A stretch of DNA of 64,000 nt from UBA1172 sp002457135. GTDB taxonomy: Bacteria > Pseudomonadota > Alphaproteobacteria > Puniceispirillales > UBA1172. Within the stretch, counting starts at the first letter, position 1; each line of letters begins with the position of its first letter. The stretch is taken from positions 1-64,000 of the forward strand of contig CBFIBR010000005.1 of assembly GCA_965660935.1 (NCBI GenBank), written 5' to 3'. Shown piece after piece: positions 35,472-45,150 of this stretch. Both the position numbers and the translations under genes were made by a program. The notes beneath the pieces were generated by a model that worked only from the letters and a program-made list of their open reading frames with translations, was not told the DNA's origin and did not search any database.

Positions 35472-37064
35472 TCACGCCGCATCAAAGGCAAGCCGATCAA
35501 CCCGGACGACCTGCGGCAGGGTTTTGAGTGCATCCATGAAACCGTCATCGGGTTCACTGTCGATTTCAACAAGGCAGATCGCTTCCCCGCCCGCTTCCCT
35601 GCGGCCGAGATGGAAGGTGGCGATGTTGATACCGCGCTCCCCGCAGAGGGAACCAAGATCACCGATAAAGCCGGGCTTGTCGTAATTGCGGATATAGAGC
35701 AGCCTGGCGGGAAAATCGCTCTCAACCGGGATGCCCTGAACGTCAACAATGCGCGGCATATCCCCCGCCACCAGCGTTCCGGCGATGCTGCGCTCACCGC
35801 CGTCATGGGTGACAGTCAGCCTGATCAGGGTCTGGTAATCACAAGGCCGGTCATGGGTCACCGCCGATACCTCAATACCGCGTGACGAAGCCAGTGTCGC
35901 GGCGTTGACGATATTCGCCGCCGCCATCACCGGTTCCATCAACCCGGCCAGCACCGATGCCATCACCGGTTCACGATTGAGGCTGGAGGCATGGCCATCA
36001 AATTCGACCTTGACGGCCTTGACCGTATCCCTGGTGACCTGCCCCAGGAATGAGCCCAGCTTTCGGCCTAGGGCCATATAGGGCATCAGAACCGGGGCTT
36101 CCTCGGCGGTCATGCTCGGCATGTTGAGGGCGTTTTCAACCGCCCCGGTGAGGAGGAAATTGGCCATCTGTTCAGCGACCTGCAATGCAACCTTTTCCTG
36201 CGCCTCAAGCGTGCTGGCCCCCAAATGCGGCGTTACGATGAGGTTGGGGGCATCAAACAGAATATTCTCACGCGCCGGTTCCTCAACAAAAACATCCATG
36301 GCGGCCCCGGCAAGATGACCGGTTTCGAGCGCACCCCGCAGGGCCACTTCATCAACCAGCCCGCCCCGCGCACAGTTGATCAGCCGAGCGCCTTTTTTCA
36401 TTTTCATCATGGCCCCGGCATCAATGATATTGCGGGTCTGGTCCGTCAGCGGGGTGTGGAGGGTGACAAAATCCGCCCGGCCGAGCAGTTCATCCAGTTC
36501 CATCTTCTCAACCCCGAGGGTTTTGGCGCGTTCAGGGGTCAGAAACGGATCATAGGCAATGACCTTCATCTTCAGCCCCTGGGCGCGATCCGCCACGATG
36601 GAGCCAATATTGCCGCAGCCGACCAGCCCCAGCGTCTTGCCCGTAACCTCGGTCCCGACAAAGGCCGATTTTTCCCATTTGCCCGCCACGGTGGAATGAT
36701 GCGCCGCCGGGATCATCCGCGACAGGGACAGCATCAGGGTAATGGCGTGTTCGGCGGTGGTGACGGCATTGCCGTAAGGGGTGTTCATGACAACAATCCC
36801 GGCCCCGGTTGCCGCCGCCAGATCAACATTGTCAACACCGATCCCGGCGCGGCCAATGACCTTGAGCGCGCTGCCCCTGATGGCATCGATTACCTCAGCC
36901 GTGACCTTGGTGGCGGAACGGATCGCCAGCCCGTCATAATCGCCCAGAATCTGGATCAATTCCTCGGCAGGCAGCCCGGGGCGGAAATCAACATCAAGCC
37001 CCCTGTCTTTCAGAATGGCTACGGCGGTTTCACTCAGCTTGTCGCTGATCAGTACTTTTGGCAT
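35472..37064 (-). CDS. serA: SerA, D-3-phosphoglycerate dehydrogenase
   Basis: Oxidises 3-phosphoglycerate with NAD+, opening the phosphorylated serine pathway. 530 residues, the long form with an intervening domain and a C-terminal ACT domain. The Rossmann motif is GLVGCGNIGSIVADRA. Catalytic Arg lies in NCARGGLVDE, and the His of the catalytic pair in TPHLGAST. The intervening domain spans about 315-450, with QVTRDTVKAVKVEFDG. The ACT domain at the end (PGFIGDLGSLCGERGINIATFHLGRR) is the usual site of serine feedback. It follows serC on the same strand (29-bp gap), forming a serC-serA operon. Confidence 0.98.
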   Translation of the reverse strand: MPKVLISDKLSETAVAILKDRGLDVDFRPGLPAEELIQILGDYDGLAIRSATKVTAEVIDAIRGSALKVIGRAGIGVDNVDLAAATGAGIVVMNTPYGNAVTTAEHAITLMLSLSRMIPAAHHSTVAGKWEKSAFVGTEVTGKTLGLVGCGNIGSIVADRAQGLKMKVIAYDPFLTPERAKTLGVEKMELDELLGRADFVTLHTPLTDQTRNIIDAGAMMKMKKGARLINCARGGLVDEVALRGALETGHLAGAAMDVFVEEPARENILFDAPNLIVTPHLGASTLEAQEKVALQVAEQMANFLLTGAVENALNMPSMTAEEAPVLMPYMALGRKLGSFLGQVTRDTVKAVKVEFDGHASSLNREPVMASVLAGLMEPVMAAANIVNAATLASSRGIEVSAVTHDRPCDYQTLIRLTVTHDGGERSIAGTLVAGDMPRIVDVQGIPVESDFPARLLYIRNYDKPGFIGDLGSLCGERGINIATFHLGRREAGGEAICLVEIDSEPDDGFMDALKTLPQVVRVDRLAFDAA

Positions 37065-37093
37065 GGGTTATTCTCCCCTTTTATTGAATGTCA

Positions 37094-38278
37094 TCAGGTC
37101 TTGAAATGGTCGTTGGCGATTGCGGCGAAGGCCCAGTCGATCCACGGCAGCAGAGCCTTGAGGTCATCAGCCTCAACAGTAGGCCCGCCCCATAACCGGA
37201 GGCCCGCCGGGGCATCACGGTAGGCGTTGATATCGAACCCAGCGCCTTCATCCTCCAGCTTTTTGACCATGGTTTTGATGAGCGATTTTCGGGTTGCCTC
37301 ATCCTCGGCCAGGAACCAGTCTGCGGTGACCCTGATGGTGATCGAGGTGGGTGAGATCGTGGCCGGATCATCCGCCAGAAAGGCGAAATCAGGGTGACCG
37401 TCAAGCCAGTCACGGACCACGGCAAGGTTGCGGTCCACCCGGTCGAACAACGCCTCCCGCCCACCAATTTCCACCGCCCATTCGAGGGCATCGATCGCAT
37501 CCTCAACACACAGCATGGAAGGGGTGTTGATGGTATCACCGTCAAACACGGCACTGGCGAACGCGCCTTTCTTGGTCAGCCTGAAAATCTTGGGCAGGGG
37601 CCATGGCGGGGTGAAGTTTTCCAGCCGTTCCACCGCCCTTGGTGACAGGATGATAACGCCATGCCCGCCTTCCCCGCCCAGTGCTTTCTGCCAGGAGAAG
37701 GTCACAACATCGAGCCGGTCAAACGGCATTTCCATGGCAAACACGGCCGAGGTGCTGTCGGCGATCACCAATCCTTCACGTTGCGGGCTGATCCAGGATG
37801 CATCAGGCACACGGACACCGGCAGCCGTGCCGTTCCAGGTAAAGATGCAGTCGCGGCTGTTATCGTATTGGTGGAGGTCGGGGAGCTGGCCGTATTCAGC
37901 CTCAAAGACGCGCAGATCAGCCAGTTTGAGCTGGCTGACAGCATCGGTCAGCCAGGATTTGCCAAAGGCCTCCCAGGCGAAGATATCAACCCCTCGCTCG
38001 CCCAGGAGCGACCACATCGCCATCTCGACCGCGCCTGTATCAGAGGCCGGGACAATGCCGATATGATAATCATCAGGCAGGCCAAGGAGGCCGCGCATCA
38101 GATCAAGGCAGTGTTTGAGTTTTTTCTTTCCGGGGGATGATCGGTGAGACCGGCCGAGGCAGGCATCACCAAGGGATGAGGTATTCCATCCCGGTCGTTT
38201 GCTGGTCGGCCCGCTAGAAAAATGCGGGTTGACGGGAAGTCGCGCAGGACGCGACGGCGAACGCAAAGCAGGTTTCAT
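37094..38278 (-). CDS. serC: SerC, phosphoserine aminotransferase
   Basis: PLP enzyme that converts 3-phosphohydroxypyruvate to phosphoserine using glutamate. 394 residues, the longer alphaproteobacterial form. Visible features are PHFSSGPTSKRPGW at the N-terminus, VPASDTGAVEMAMWSLLGERGV for PLP phosphate contacts, and SWQKALGGEGGHG with the Schiff-base lysine. The ATG at 38278 has UAGAGGA 8 bp upstream. Upstream lies a -35/-10 pair and a structured short leader resembling the alphaproteobacterial serC RNA motif, suggesting control at the leader. Operon with serA. Confidence 0.96.
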   Translation of the reverse strand: MKPALRSPSRPARLPVNPHFSSGPTSKRPGWNTSSLGDACLGRSHRSSPGKKKLKHCLDLMRGLLGLPDDYHIGIVPASDTGAVEMAMWSLLGERGVDIFAWEAFGKSWLTDAVSQLKLADLRVFEAEYGQLPDLHQYDNSRDCIFTWNGTAAGVRVPDASWISPQREGLVIADSTSAVFAMEMPFDRLDVVTFSWQKALGGEGGHGVIILSPRAVERLENFTPPWPLPKIFRLTKKGAFASAVFDGDTINTPSMLCVEDAIDALEWAVEIGGREALFDRVDRNLAVVRDWLDGHPDFAFLADDPATISPTSITIRVTADWFLAEDEATRKSLIKTMVKKLEDEGAGFDINAYRDAPAGLRLWGGPTVEADDLKALLPWIDWAFAAIANDHFKT

Positions 38279-38326
38279 GGAACCTATCCTCTAACATGTT
38301 GCCACCCATTGGGGGATGACGGCCCA
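38279..38326 (-). promoter_or_regulatory. serC leader RNA (serC motif-like)
   Basis: Short 5' leader between the inferred transcription start and the serC ATG. On the coding strand it can form a hairpin from CATCC (38318-38314) and GGGTG (38307-38303). It then runs GGCAACATGTTAGAGGATAG, which ends in the Shine-Dalgarno. The upstream GTGGGTGGG could compete for the same C-rich segment, giving an alternative fold. Alphaproteobacteria are known to carry a conserved serC RNA motif at this position; assignment here is by position and resemblance, without a covariance search. Confidence 0.6.
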
Positions 38327-38332
38327 CCCACT

Positions 38333-38360
38333 GTTCTATTCGTATTGAGGATAATGTCAA
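38333..38360 (-). promoter_or_regulatory. serC-serA promoter
   Basis: Consensus -35 TTGACA (complement at 38355-38360) and -10 TAGAAC (complement at 38333-38338), with a 16-bp spacer. Transcription would begin near 38326, giving a leader of about 48 nt. Confidence 0.6.
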
Positions 38361-38418
38361 GCGGTTGTATTCATGGCATAGTTCTGTAAATTGGAAACAG
38401 GCATCAGGAGGATCAAGC

Positions 38419-39126
38419 ATGAACCCGGTATCCAGACCCGTTATCTATGAGCTCACATCAACCGGCGGGGTCGCGCTCAGCCCATGGTGCTGGCACGCCC
38501 GGATGGCGCTGGCGCATAAGGGGATTGAACCTGAAATTCGCCAGCATTGTTTCACCGACAAGGAACCGCTCAAGGCCGCGGGCGGGAAGAGTTTCCCGCT
38601 CCTGCTGCTGGATGATGGCACTGTGCTGGATGACAGCATGAAGATCGTCATGCGGCTGGAAGAGGCTGTCCCTCAGCCAACGCTGTTCCCCGGGGGTGAG
38701 CCTGCGGTTGCCGCCTACCGGTTCATGCATCGCCATACCCAGCTGATGGTCTTCCCGTCCCTGATCCCGCTGGTGGTCCCGCATATCCCCGAAATGCTGG
38801 AGGGCGAGGACCATGACTATTTCATCACCAGCCGCAGGGAACGGTTCGGCATGTCCATGGATGAGGTCGCCAAGGGTGCGGATGCAGCGCGTGAAAGCCT
38901 CAACAAGGCGCTGGAGCCGTTTCGCCGGGCCATCACGGGTGGCGGCTATGTCAGCGGCAGCGCGCCCGCCATGCCCGATTACCTGTTGTTCGGGGTATTG
39001 CAATGGGCCAGGGTATCCAGCCCCCGGACGATTATTGAGGATGACGATATCATCAAACCCTGGATGGAAAATATCCTCGACCTGTTTGATGGTCTTGGCC
39101 GCAGTGAACCCGCCCGGGCAGCCTGA
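38419..39126 (+). CDS. Glutathione S-transferase family protein
   Basis: 235-residue cytoplasmic GST-fold protein from the ATG at 38419, which has a perfect AGGAGG ribosome site. The N-terminal thioredoxin-like domain includes SPWCWHARMALAHKGIEPE (a CWHARMAL helix start in the glutathione site), SFPLLLLDDGTVLDDSMKI with the cis-Pro and the Asp-Ser pair that binds the glutathione gamma-Glu. The C-terminal all-alpha domain ends with YVSGSAPAMPDYLLFGVLQWAR, containing the N-capping PDY motif. Substrate not predictable. It is divergent from serC and convergent with glmM; a weak CAAGG-CCTTG hairpin follows at 39133-39145. Confidence 0.9.
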   Translation: MNPVSRPVIYELTSTGGVALSPWCWHARMALAHKGIEPEIRQHCFTDKEPLKAAGGKSFPLLLLDDGTVLDDSMKIVMRLEEAVPQPTLFPGGEPAVAAYRFMHRHTQLMVFPSLIPLVVPHIPEMLEGEDHDYFITSRRERFGMSMDEVAKGADAARESLNKALEPFRRAITGGGYVSGSAPAMPDYLLFGVLQWARVSSPRTIIEDDDIIKPWMENILDLFDGLGRSEPARAA

Positions 39127-39155
39127 CTAACACAAGGATACCTTGCGGGGCCGGG

Positions 39156-40526
39156 TCAGGCCGAAACCAGCCCTTCAACCACGCCTGCGATCGACCGGGC
39201 GGTTTTGTCCATGGCGGTCTGATCACGCGCTTCAACCATGACCCTGATCAGCGGTTCGGTCCCTGATGGCCTGATCACCACGCGGCCATCATTGCCGAGC
39301 GAGGCCTCAGCCTCACTGACAGCATCGGTGAGGGCCTTATGGTCAAGCGCGGCGGAAATGATGCTGTGATCCTCACAGGAAATGTTGATGATGCATTGCG
39401 GGAAAGCGGTGAAGCGGCGCAGCGCCTCACTTGCCTTATTCCCGGAAACCTTGAGGGCAGCCAGCATCCGCAGCGCGGCCATGAGGCCGTCACCCGACGT
39501 GCCGTGATCCGTCATCAGGATATGCCCTGACGGCTCACCCCCCAGGTTGAATCCGGCCTCACGCATTCGTTCCAGAATATAGCGATCACCAACCCGGGTG
39601 CGTTCAAGGGTCATGCCCTTGCCATCCAGCCATCCGGCCAGACCATGATTGGTCATGAGCGTTCCGACAACCGTCTGCCCGGCCAGTTCACCCGCGCCTT
39701 GCATCTGATCAGCAATAACAGCGAGGCACTGGTCACCGTCAATGGTGTTGCCCCCTTCATCCGCCATGATCAGCCGGTCAGCGTCACCATCCAGCGAAAT
39801 CCCGATATCAGCCCCGTGTTCGACCACGGCGGCGGCCATGGCCTCAGGATGGACAGCACCACAATCAGCGTTAATATTGAACCCGTCGGGTGCAATCGCC
39901 ATGGGAATAACCTCAGCCCCCAGTTCAAACAGCACATCAGGGGCAGCGCGATAGCCCGCGCCATTGGCGCAGTCGATCACCACTTTCAGCCCATCGAACC
40001 GCATCGACCGGGGGATCACCGTCTTGACGTATTCAACATAGCGGCCGACACCATCCAGCATCCGCCGCGCCCGCCCGAGCCGTTCGGGTTCAGCAAGCGG
40101 GATATGCCCGGCCATGATCCCGGCAATCTCTGCCTCAACCTCATCAGGGAGTTTATAGCCATCAGGCCCGAAGAGCTTGATGCCATTGTCGTAATGCGGG
40201 TTATGGCTGGCGGAGATCATGACCCCGAAATCAGCCCGCAATGTCCGGGTCAGGTAAGCCACCCCGGGGGTAGGCAGAGGGCCGATCAGGCGCGTATCCA
40301 TGCCGATGGAGGCAAAACCGGCCTGCAAGGCAGCCTCAACCATATAGCCGGAAAGCCGGGTATCCTTGCCGATCACCACCAGCGGCGGGCGGCCATCGCT
40401 GGTATCACCGCGCTGGCCCAGGAAATACTTGCCGGCGGCGAGGGCCAGCCGGATGATGTTTTCGGCTGTCATCGCCCCGGTGTTGATCCGGGCGCGCACA
40501 CCATCAGTGCCAAAGAGCTGGGACAA
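39156..40526 (-). CDS. glmM: GlmM, phosphoglucosamine mutase
   Basis: Interconverts GlcN-6-P and GlcN-1-P, feeding UDP-GlcNAc for peptidoglycan and lipid A. 456 residues. It begins FGTDGVR, with the active phosphoserine in ISASHNP (S107). The Mg2+ loop is DGDADR, the sugar-binding loop GGEPSGHI, and the phosphate-binding RPSGTEPLIRVM lies near the C-terminus. The start is TTG at 40526, preceded by AGGAAAGGGA; no ATG is available. It is the last gene of the minus-strand run tilS-ftsH-folP-glmM, with a 99-bp gap after folP. Confidence 0.97.
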   Translation of the reverse strand: MSQLFGTDGVRARINTGAMTAENIIRLALAAGKYFLGQRGDTSDGRPPLVVIGKDTRLSGYMVEAALQAGFASIGMDTRLIGPLPTPGVAYLTRTLRADFGVMISASHNPHYDNGIKLFGPDGYKLPDEVEAEIAGIMAGHIPLAEPERLGRARRMLDGVGRYVEYVKTVIPRSMRFDGLKVVIDCANGAGYRAAPDVLFELGAEVIPMAIAPDGFNINADCGAVHPEAMAAAVVEHGADIGISLDGDADRLIMADEGGNTIDGDQCLAVIADQMQGAGELAGQTVVGTLMTNHGLAGWLDGKGMTLERTRVGDRYILERMREAGFNLGGEPSGHILMTDHGTSGDGLMAALRMLAALKVSGNKASEALRRFTAFPQCIINISCEDHSIISAALDHKALTDAVSEAEASLGNDGRVVIRPSGTEPLIRVMVEARDQTAMDKTARSIAGVVEGLVSA

Positions 40527-40625
40527 TTTTTTTCCCTTTCCTGTGATCAGTCAGGCGCATCATACACTTTTGCGGCGGCAATCCCTAGCCTGAAACGATC
40601 AGCCCCCGCCCCGGAACGGCATTAT

Positions 40626-41765
40626 TCAGCCGGGGCTGTTGAGCAGCATTGCCTCAGCGCAGCTCAGTGCCTGCACCGTTTCAGGAACATCATGAACACG
40701 GATCATCTGCACCCCCTGGCCAAGCGCCATGGCGGCAAGGGCGGTTGATCCGGGCTGGCGATCCCGGGCGGCCTCACCGCGTGAGAAATGGGCAATGGAG
40801 GATTTGCGGCTGACACCAAGCAGCACCGGAACCCCCAGCCCGTGATAAAGTGACAGCGACGCCATGATCTGCATGTTGTGCTGGGGTGTTTTCCCGAACC
40901 CGAAACCGGGATCAACAGCGATCCGGTCCAGCCCGATCCCGGCATTGCGCAAGGCATCAATCCGGGCTTCAAGCCAGTCAAAGATATCCGTCGGGGCATG
41001 GCGATAGCGGGGCGATTTTTGCATTGTGCCTGGCTCACCCTGCATGTGCATGATGATTGTAGGCACCGAGCGCGAGGCGACCAGATCAGCCGCGCCATCA
41101 TCCCGCAACCCGCCAACGTCATTGATGATCCCGGCACCGTGATCAAGCGCTGATGCCATGACGGCGGTATGGCGGGTATCCGCCGACACCAGATGGCCCT
41201 CATCCGAAAGGGTGCGGATAACAGGCAGGATACGGCGCTGTTCCTCATCACGGCTGACGGGTTCCGCGCCGGGGCGGGTCGACTCCCCGCCGATATCAAG
41301 AATGGCGGCCCCGGCCTCAACCATGGCGCGGCCTGAGGCGATGGCGGTTTCCTGTTCGGCGTTATCGCCGCCATCAGAAAAACTGTCAGGGGTGGTGTTG
41401 ATGATCCCCATGACATGCCAGCGGTCCATGCCGAGTGAGGCGAAATCCGGTCTTGGCCTGGTCAGGCGATCCAGCATCAGCCCGGCAAGGGATTCTGCAT
41501 CAGCCCCGCCCGCCGCGGATTCCTCCAGCAGACGATCGGTTTCAATACGGGCAATGGTGAAATCACCGTTATGGTCGGTCAGCACATCCAGATGACTGAA
41601 ACCCATCATGCCGCCGGCAAGCCGGTGAAAGCCAGCCTGTTTCAGGTGATCAGACCAGGCAACAAGCCCCGCCGGCATGATCCAGTGGCGATTGCGGCCA
41701 CCGTTCCGTCCATCATCGCTGAAAGGCGGGACAGGCGGCCGGATCAGGCGTTGCGGGGCAGTCAT
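40626..41765 (-). CDS. folP: FolP, dihydropteroate synthase
   Basis: Condenses p-aminobenzoate with dihydropterin pyrophosphate in folate synthesis; the sulfonamide target. The 379-residue protein has a TIM barrel beginning VMGIINTTPDSFSDGG. It continues with DIGGESTRPGAEPVSRDEE, NDVGGLRDD, HMQGEPGTMQ, DPGFGFGK and a C-terminal IRVHDV. About 115 extra residues precede the barrel, as in several alphaproteobacterial FolP proteins; their role is unknown. It starts 8 bp after the ftsH stop, the common ftsH-folP-glmM order. Confidence 0.96.
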   Translation of the reverse strand: MTAPQRLIRPPVPPFSDDGRNGGRNRHWIMPAGLVAWSDHLKQAGFHRLAGGMMGFSHLDVLTDHNGDFTIARIETDRLLEESAAGGADAESLAGLMLDRLTRPRPDFASLGMDRWHVMGIINTTPDSFSDGGDNAEQETAIASGRAMVEAGAAILDIGGESTRPGAEPVSRDEEQRRILPVIRTLSDEGHLVSADTRHTAVMASALDHGAGIINDVGGLRDDGAADLVASRSVPTIIMHMQGEPGTMQKSPRYRHAPTDIFDWLEARIDALRNAGIGLDRIAVDPGFGFGKTPQHNMQIMASLSLYHGLGVPVLLGVSRKSSIAHFSRGEAARDRQPGSTALAAMALGQGVQMIRVHDVPETVQALSCAEAMLLNSPG

Positions 41766-41773
41766 TAGCCTGA

Positions 41774-43693
41774 TCAGGTCGGCGTATCAGGCGACTGGTC
41801 GTTGCTCGGCTTGCGGACAGAACCGGGAATACCCGTGCGGGATTTGCTGCGCGGGGTTTCCACCACTTCATCTTCATTACGAACGATGGTTCCGCCCTCG
41901 GCAATGGTCGTGATCTCATCACCCGACAGCGTCTCATATTCGAGCAGGGCCTGGGCAATCAGCTCAAGCTGGTTGCTGTAGCTTTTCAGAAGAGCGGTCG
42001 CATCCTTATAGGCACCATCCACAATAGTGCGGATTTCGCTATCGATCTTGAGCGCGGTGGCATCGGACATGTTCTTCTGCTGGGCCACGGAACGCCCCAG
42101 GAACACTTCCTGTTCATCAGCCGAATAGGCGAGGAAGCCAAGTTTGTCGGAAAGACCCCATTCCGTCACCATGCGGCGCGCCACATCGGATACCATGCGG
42201 ATATCGCTCGATGCACCGGTGGTGACCTTTTCCTCACCAAAGATCATTTCTTCGGCAATACGGCCACCGCAGGCCACCCTCAGGTCAGCGAGCAGCTTAT
42301 CGCGTGCCATCGAAACGCGGTCGCCCTCAGGCAGGCGCATCACCATGCCGAGCGCACGGCCACGGGGAATGATGGTCGCCTTGTGGATCGGGTCGGATGC
42401 AGGCTGGTGCAGGGCAACAACAGCGTGACCAGCCTCATGATAGGCGGTCAGTTTCTTTTCTTCATCGGTCATGACCATGGAACGCCGTTCCGCGCCCATC
42501 ATCACCTTGTCCTTGGCTTCCTCAAATTCAGCCATGGAAACCGTGCGGCGGTTTTTGCGGGCGGCCTGAAGCGCAGCCTCATTCACCAGGTTGGCGAGGT
42601 CAGCACCGGAGAAACCGGGGGTGCCGCGGGCAATGATGCGGGCCTCAACATCACCGGCAAGCGGAACCTTGCGCATGTGAACCTTGAGGATTTTTTCACG
42701 CCCCAGCACATCAGGGTTAGGCACAACAACCTGACGGTCAAAACGGCCCGGGCGCAGCAGCGCAGGGTCAAGCACATCAGGACGGTTGGTTGCAGCGATC
42801 AGGATAACGCCTTCATTGGCCTCAAACCCGTCCATTTCAACCAGCATCTGGTTAAGGGTTTGTTCGCGTTCGTCATTACCGCCACCAAGACCGGCACCAC
42901 GATGCCGGCCAACAGCGTCAATTTCATCAATGAAGATGATGCAGGGGGCGTTTTTCTTGCCCTGCTCAAACATATCACGGACCCGGCTGGCACCGACACC
43001 GACGAACATTTCAACAAAATCCGAACCGGAAATGGTGAAGAACGGGACGTTGGCCTCACCCGCAATCGCCTTGGCGAGGAGGGTTTTACCTGTTCCGGGA
43101 GGGCCAACCAGAAGCACGCCTTTCGGGATTTTGCCGCCAAGACGCTGAAAGCGCGATGGATCACGCAGAAACTCAACGACTTCTTCCAGTTCGGTCTTGG
43201 CCTCATCAATACCGGCGACATCATCAAAGGTGACGCGGCCATGGTGTTCGGTCAGCAGCTTGGCGCGGGATTTGCCAAAGCCCATGGCACCATTGCGACC
43301 ACCACCCTGCATCTGGCGCATGAAGAAAATCCAGACACCGATAAACAGCAGCATCGGGAACCAGCCCAGCAGAACCGAGAACAGCCCCGGGGAGTTGCTT
43401 TCATCAGGGCGGGCCTGAATGCGGACATTGTTCTGACGCAGAACCGAAACAACATCGGTTTCAGGCGGCATGTAGGATGCGATGGGGATATTGTTATTGG
43501 TAACACCATAGAGGTTATTGCCCTCAATAGTGACTTCACGCATATCACCCGATTCAACCTGGGCGATGAAATCAGAATAGGCGACCTTGCTGGCACGCGT
43601 GCCGTTGTCCGTATTCTGGAACGCGTTAATAACGGCCAGAATTACAACACCGATAACCATCCAGATGATTACATTGCGGGCCATGTTGTTCAT
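41774..43693 (-). CDS. ftsH: FtsH, membrane AAA+ zinc protease
   Basis: Hexameric inner-membrane protease degrading misfolded membrane proteins and regulators such as LpxC and sigma-32, both encoded in this window. 639 residues. Two transmembrane helices (about 9-25 and 108-125) flank a periplasmic domain. Walker A is GPPGTGKT (197-204), Walker B IIFIDEID, the second region of homology ends RPGRFDRQ, and the zinc site is HEAGH (about 418). The C-terminus is charged and Pro/Ser rich. It overlaps tilS by 4 bp at its start. FtsH control of LpxC and RpoH is known from E. coli; it is inference here. Confidence 0.98.
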   Translation of the reverse strand: MNNMARNVIIWMVIGVVILAVINAFQNTDNGTRASKVAYSDFIAQVESGDMREVTIEGNNLYGVTNNNIPIASYMPPETDVVSVLRQNNVRIQARPDESNSPGLFSVLLGWFPMLLFIGVWIFFMRQMQGGGRNGAMGFGKSRAKLLTEHHGRVTFDDVAGIDEAKTELEEVVEFLRDPSRFQRLGGKIPKGVLLVGPPGTGKTLLAKAIAGEANVPFFTISGSDFVEMFVGVGASRVRDMFEQGKKNAPCIIFIDEIDAVGRHRGAGLGGGNDEREQTLNQMLVEMDGFEANEGVILIAATNRPDVLDPALLRPGRFDRQVVVPNPDVLGREKILKVHMRKVPLAGDVEARIIARGTPGFSGADLANLVNEAALQAARKNRRTVSMAEFEEAKDKVMMGAERRSMVMTDEEKKLTAYHEAGHAVVALHQPASDPIHKATIIPRGRALGMVMRLPEGDRVSMARDKLLADLRVACGGRIAEEMIFGEEKVTTGASSDIRMVSDVARRMVTEWGLSDKLGFLAYSADEQEVFLGRSVAQQKNMSDATALKIDSEIRTIVDGAYKDATALLKSYSNQLELIAQALLEYETLSGDEITTIAEGGTIVRNEDEVVETPRSKSRTGIPGSVRKPSNDQSPDTPT

Positions 43694-45150
43694 GGTCTCA
43701 GCCTTTCTTTAAAACTGTTAGAGGAAGAGATCAGCCGACATCCGATGAATGCCATGCCGGATAGTCCGTAATCCCTGTCCCTGAAATCAACGATATTAAA
43801 TTTCAAATGGGGGGCAAAGTGGCTTCCGTCAAGAGCCTCAACCCCGTTAATACGTCCTGCTTCGGGTGATACGATAACAGGAATTCGCCAGAATGCGCGG
43901 GCTGGAGCCGCAATTTCGCGGAACCGGGCCGGATTTTTCCGCCTCCATGCGGCAAAGCGCGCAGCACCCATTGGCTCAATCACCGCTTTCATGCCGGGGG
44001 GCAGGATGATCCGCCAACGCCCATCAAAGAGACACGATGGCCTCAACCCGTCCATGGCAACCGGATGAGGCAAACGTTCAGCCTCGGCAAGGCAGAGGAT
44101 CCGGCCCCCTGCCCCGCCAGATTTCTCATCATGGGATTTGTGATCATGCCGCCATTCGCAACCGCCGAGGGTCACGTCTTTTTGTTCAAGAAGGGAGCGA
44201 TCCAGCCTCATGATGCTGGCCCGTTCCACCGGATGAGGTGCTGTCGCCATGGACCGGATCATCCGGTCAAGCAAGGCATGCCGTGCAGTTTCCGGCAAAC
44301 GGGTAAAGGCCGTGTGATCAATCCAGCCCCAACCGTAAGGGGAAAGCCCCATCTGGCCGCTCATGGCCGCCTCAAGCGCGGTGTGGAGGCGGCTATTCAG
44401 CCCATCCGATGCCCGGGCAAGCCGCAACAGATCAGGCGCAAGCCCCGATACTGCCTGCTGCTTTCGAACCCTGACCCGTTCGAACCGGTCATCATGATTG
44501 GACGGGTCATCCACCACGGCAATCCCGCTGGCATTGAGGCAGGCATGCAAATCAGCCTGATCGAGATCAAGGAAAGGCCTCGCCAGCCTGACCCCGCCAT
44601 GATGGGTGAGGCGTTGCATCCCCGCAAGGCCGGTAAGGCCTGACCCGCGGGACAGCCGCATCTGCACGGTTTCAGCCTGATCACCGGCATGGTGGGCCGT
44701 CACGATCACCGCATCATGCGGGGCCGCGGCATCAGCCAGCAGCTGATAGCGTTGCGCGCGGGCCCAGGCCTGCACCCCCCCTTTGGGCGGGGATGAGCCG
44801 ACAGTGGCGATGGAAGCATCCAGCCCCAGCGCGTGAAGCCGGGAGCAGACCCCCCGGGCTTCGCTGGCCGAATTGGGGCGGATGCCGTGATCAACCACCA
44901 TGGCCCTGAGCGGAAAGGGCGGTTTCAGGAGGGATTGCCGGGTTGAATTTTCATGGGGTTTTTCAGCATGAGCGTTCCACCAGTAGTGAAAGGCCAGTGC
45001 CATGGCCATGCTGTCAGCCCCGCCGGAGATCGCAAGCAGGACCGGATGGGTCCATGGATCAAGGCCGAGCGCATCAATCAGCGCGATGCAGCGCTGAATG
45101 GCCTTATTCGGGGCAAGCAGCCGTGAGTTTAAGTTTGTCGAGTCGTTCAA
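43690..45150 (-). CDS. tilS: TilS, tRNA(Ile) lysidine synthetase
   Basis: Modifies C34 of tRNA-Ile2 to lysidine so that it reads AUA. The ATP-pyrophosphatase P-loop SGGADS (in VLLAISGGADSMAMAL) is clear, followed by VVDHGIRPNSASEA, VTAHHAGDQAETVQMRLSRGSGLTGLAGM and LARPFLDL. The C-terminal half is poorly conserved but ends with a TilS-like PVIVSPEAGRINGVEALDGSHFAPHLKF. There is no ATG start: TTG at 45150 gives 486 residues with a purine-rich GAGAG upstream and overlaps cpoB by 47 bp, while a TTG at 45225 would overlap more. The start is therefore provisional. It overlaps ftsH by 4 bp. Confidence 0.93.
   Translation of the reverse strand: MNDSTNLNSRLLAPNKAIQRCIALIDALGLDPWTHPVLLAISGGADSMAMALAFHYWWNAHAEKPHENSTRQSLLKPPFPLRAMVVDHGIRPNSASEARGVCSRLHALGLDASIATVGSSPPKGGVQAWARAQRYQLLADAAAPHDAVIVTAHHAGDQAETVQMRLSRGSGLTGLAGMQRLTHHGGVRLARPFLDLDQADLHACLNASGIAVVDDPSNHDDRFERVRVRKQQAVSGLAPDLLRLARASDGLNSRLHTALEAAMSGQMGLSPYGWGWIDHTAFTRLPETARHALLDRMIRSMATAPHPVERASIMRLDRSLLEQKDVTLGGCEWRHDHKSHDEKSGGAGGRILCLAEAERLPHPVAMDGLRPSCLFDGRWRIILPPGMKAVIEPMGAARFAAWRRKNPARFREIAAPARAFWRIPVIVSPEAGRINGVEALDGSHFAPHLKFNIVDFRDRDYGLSGMAFIGCRLISSSNSFKERLRP

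Noticed and set aside
42383..43771. 462-codon open frame opposite ftsH
   Set aside because: Antisense shadow of a strongly conserved gene; the product has no recognisable domain and the frame is open because of codon bias.
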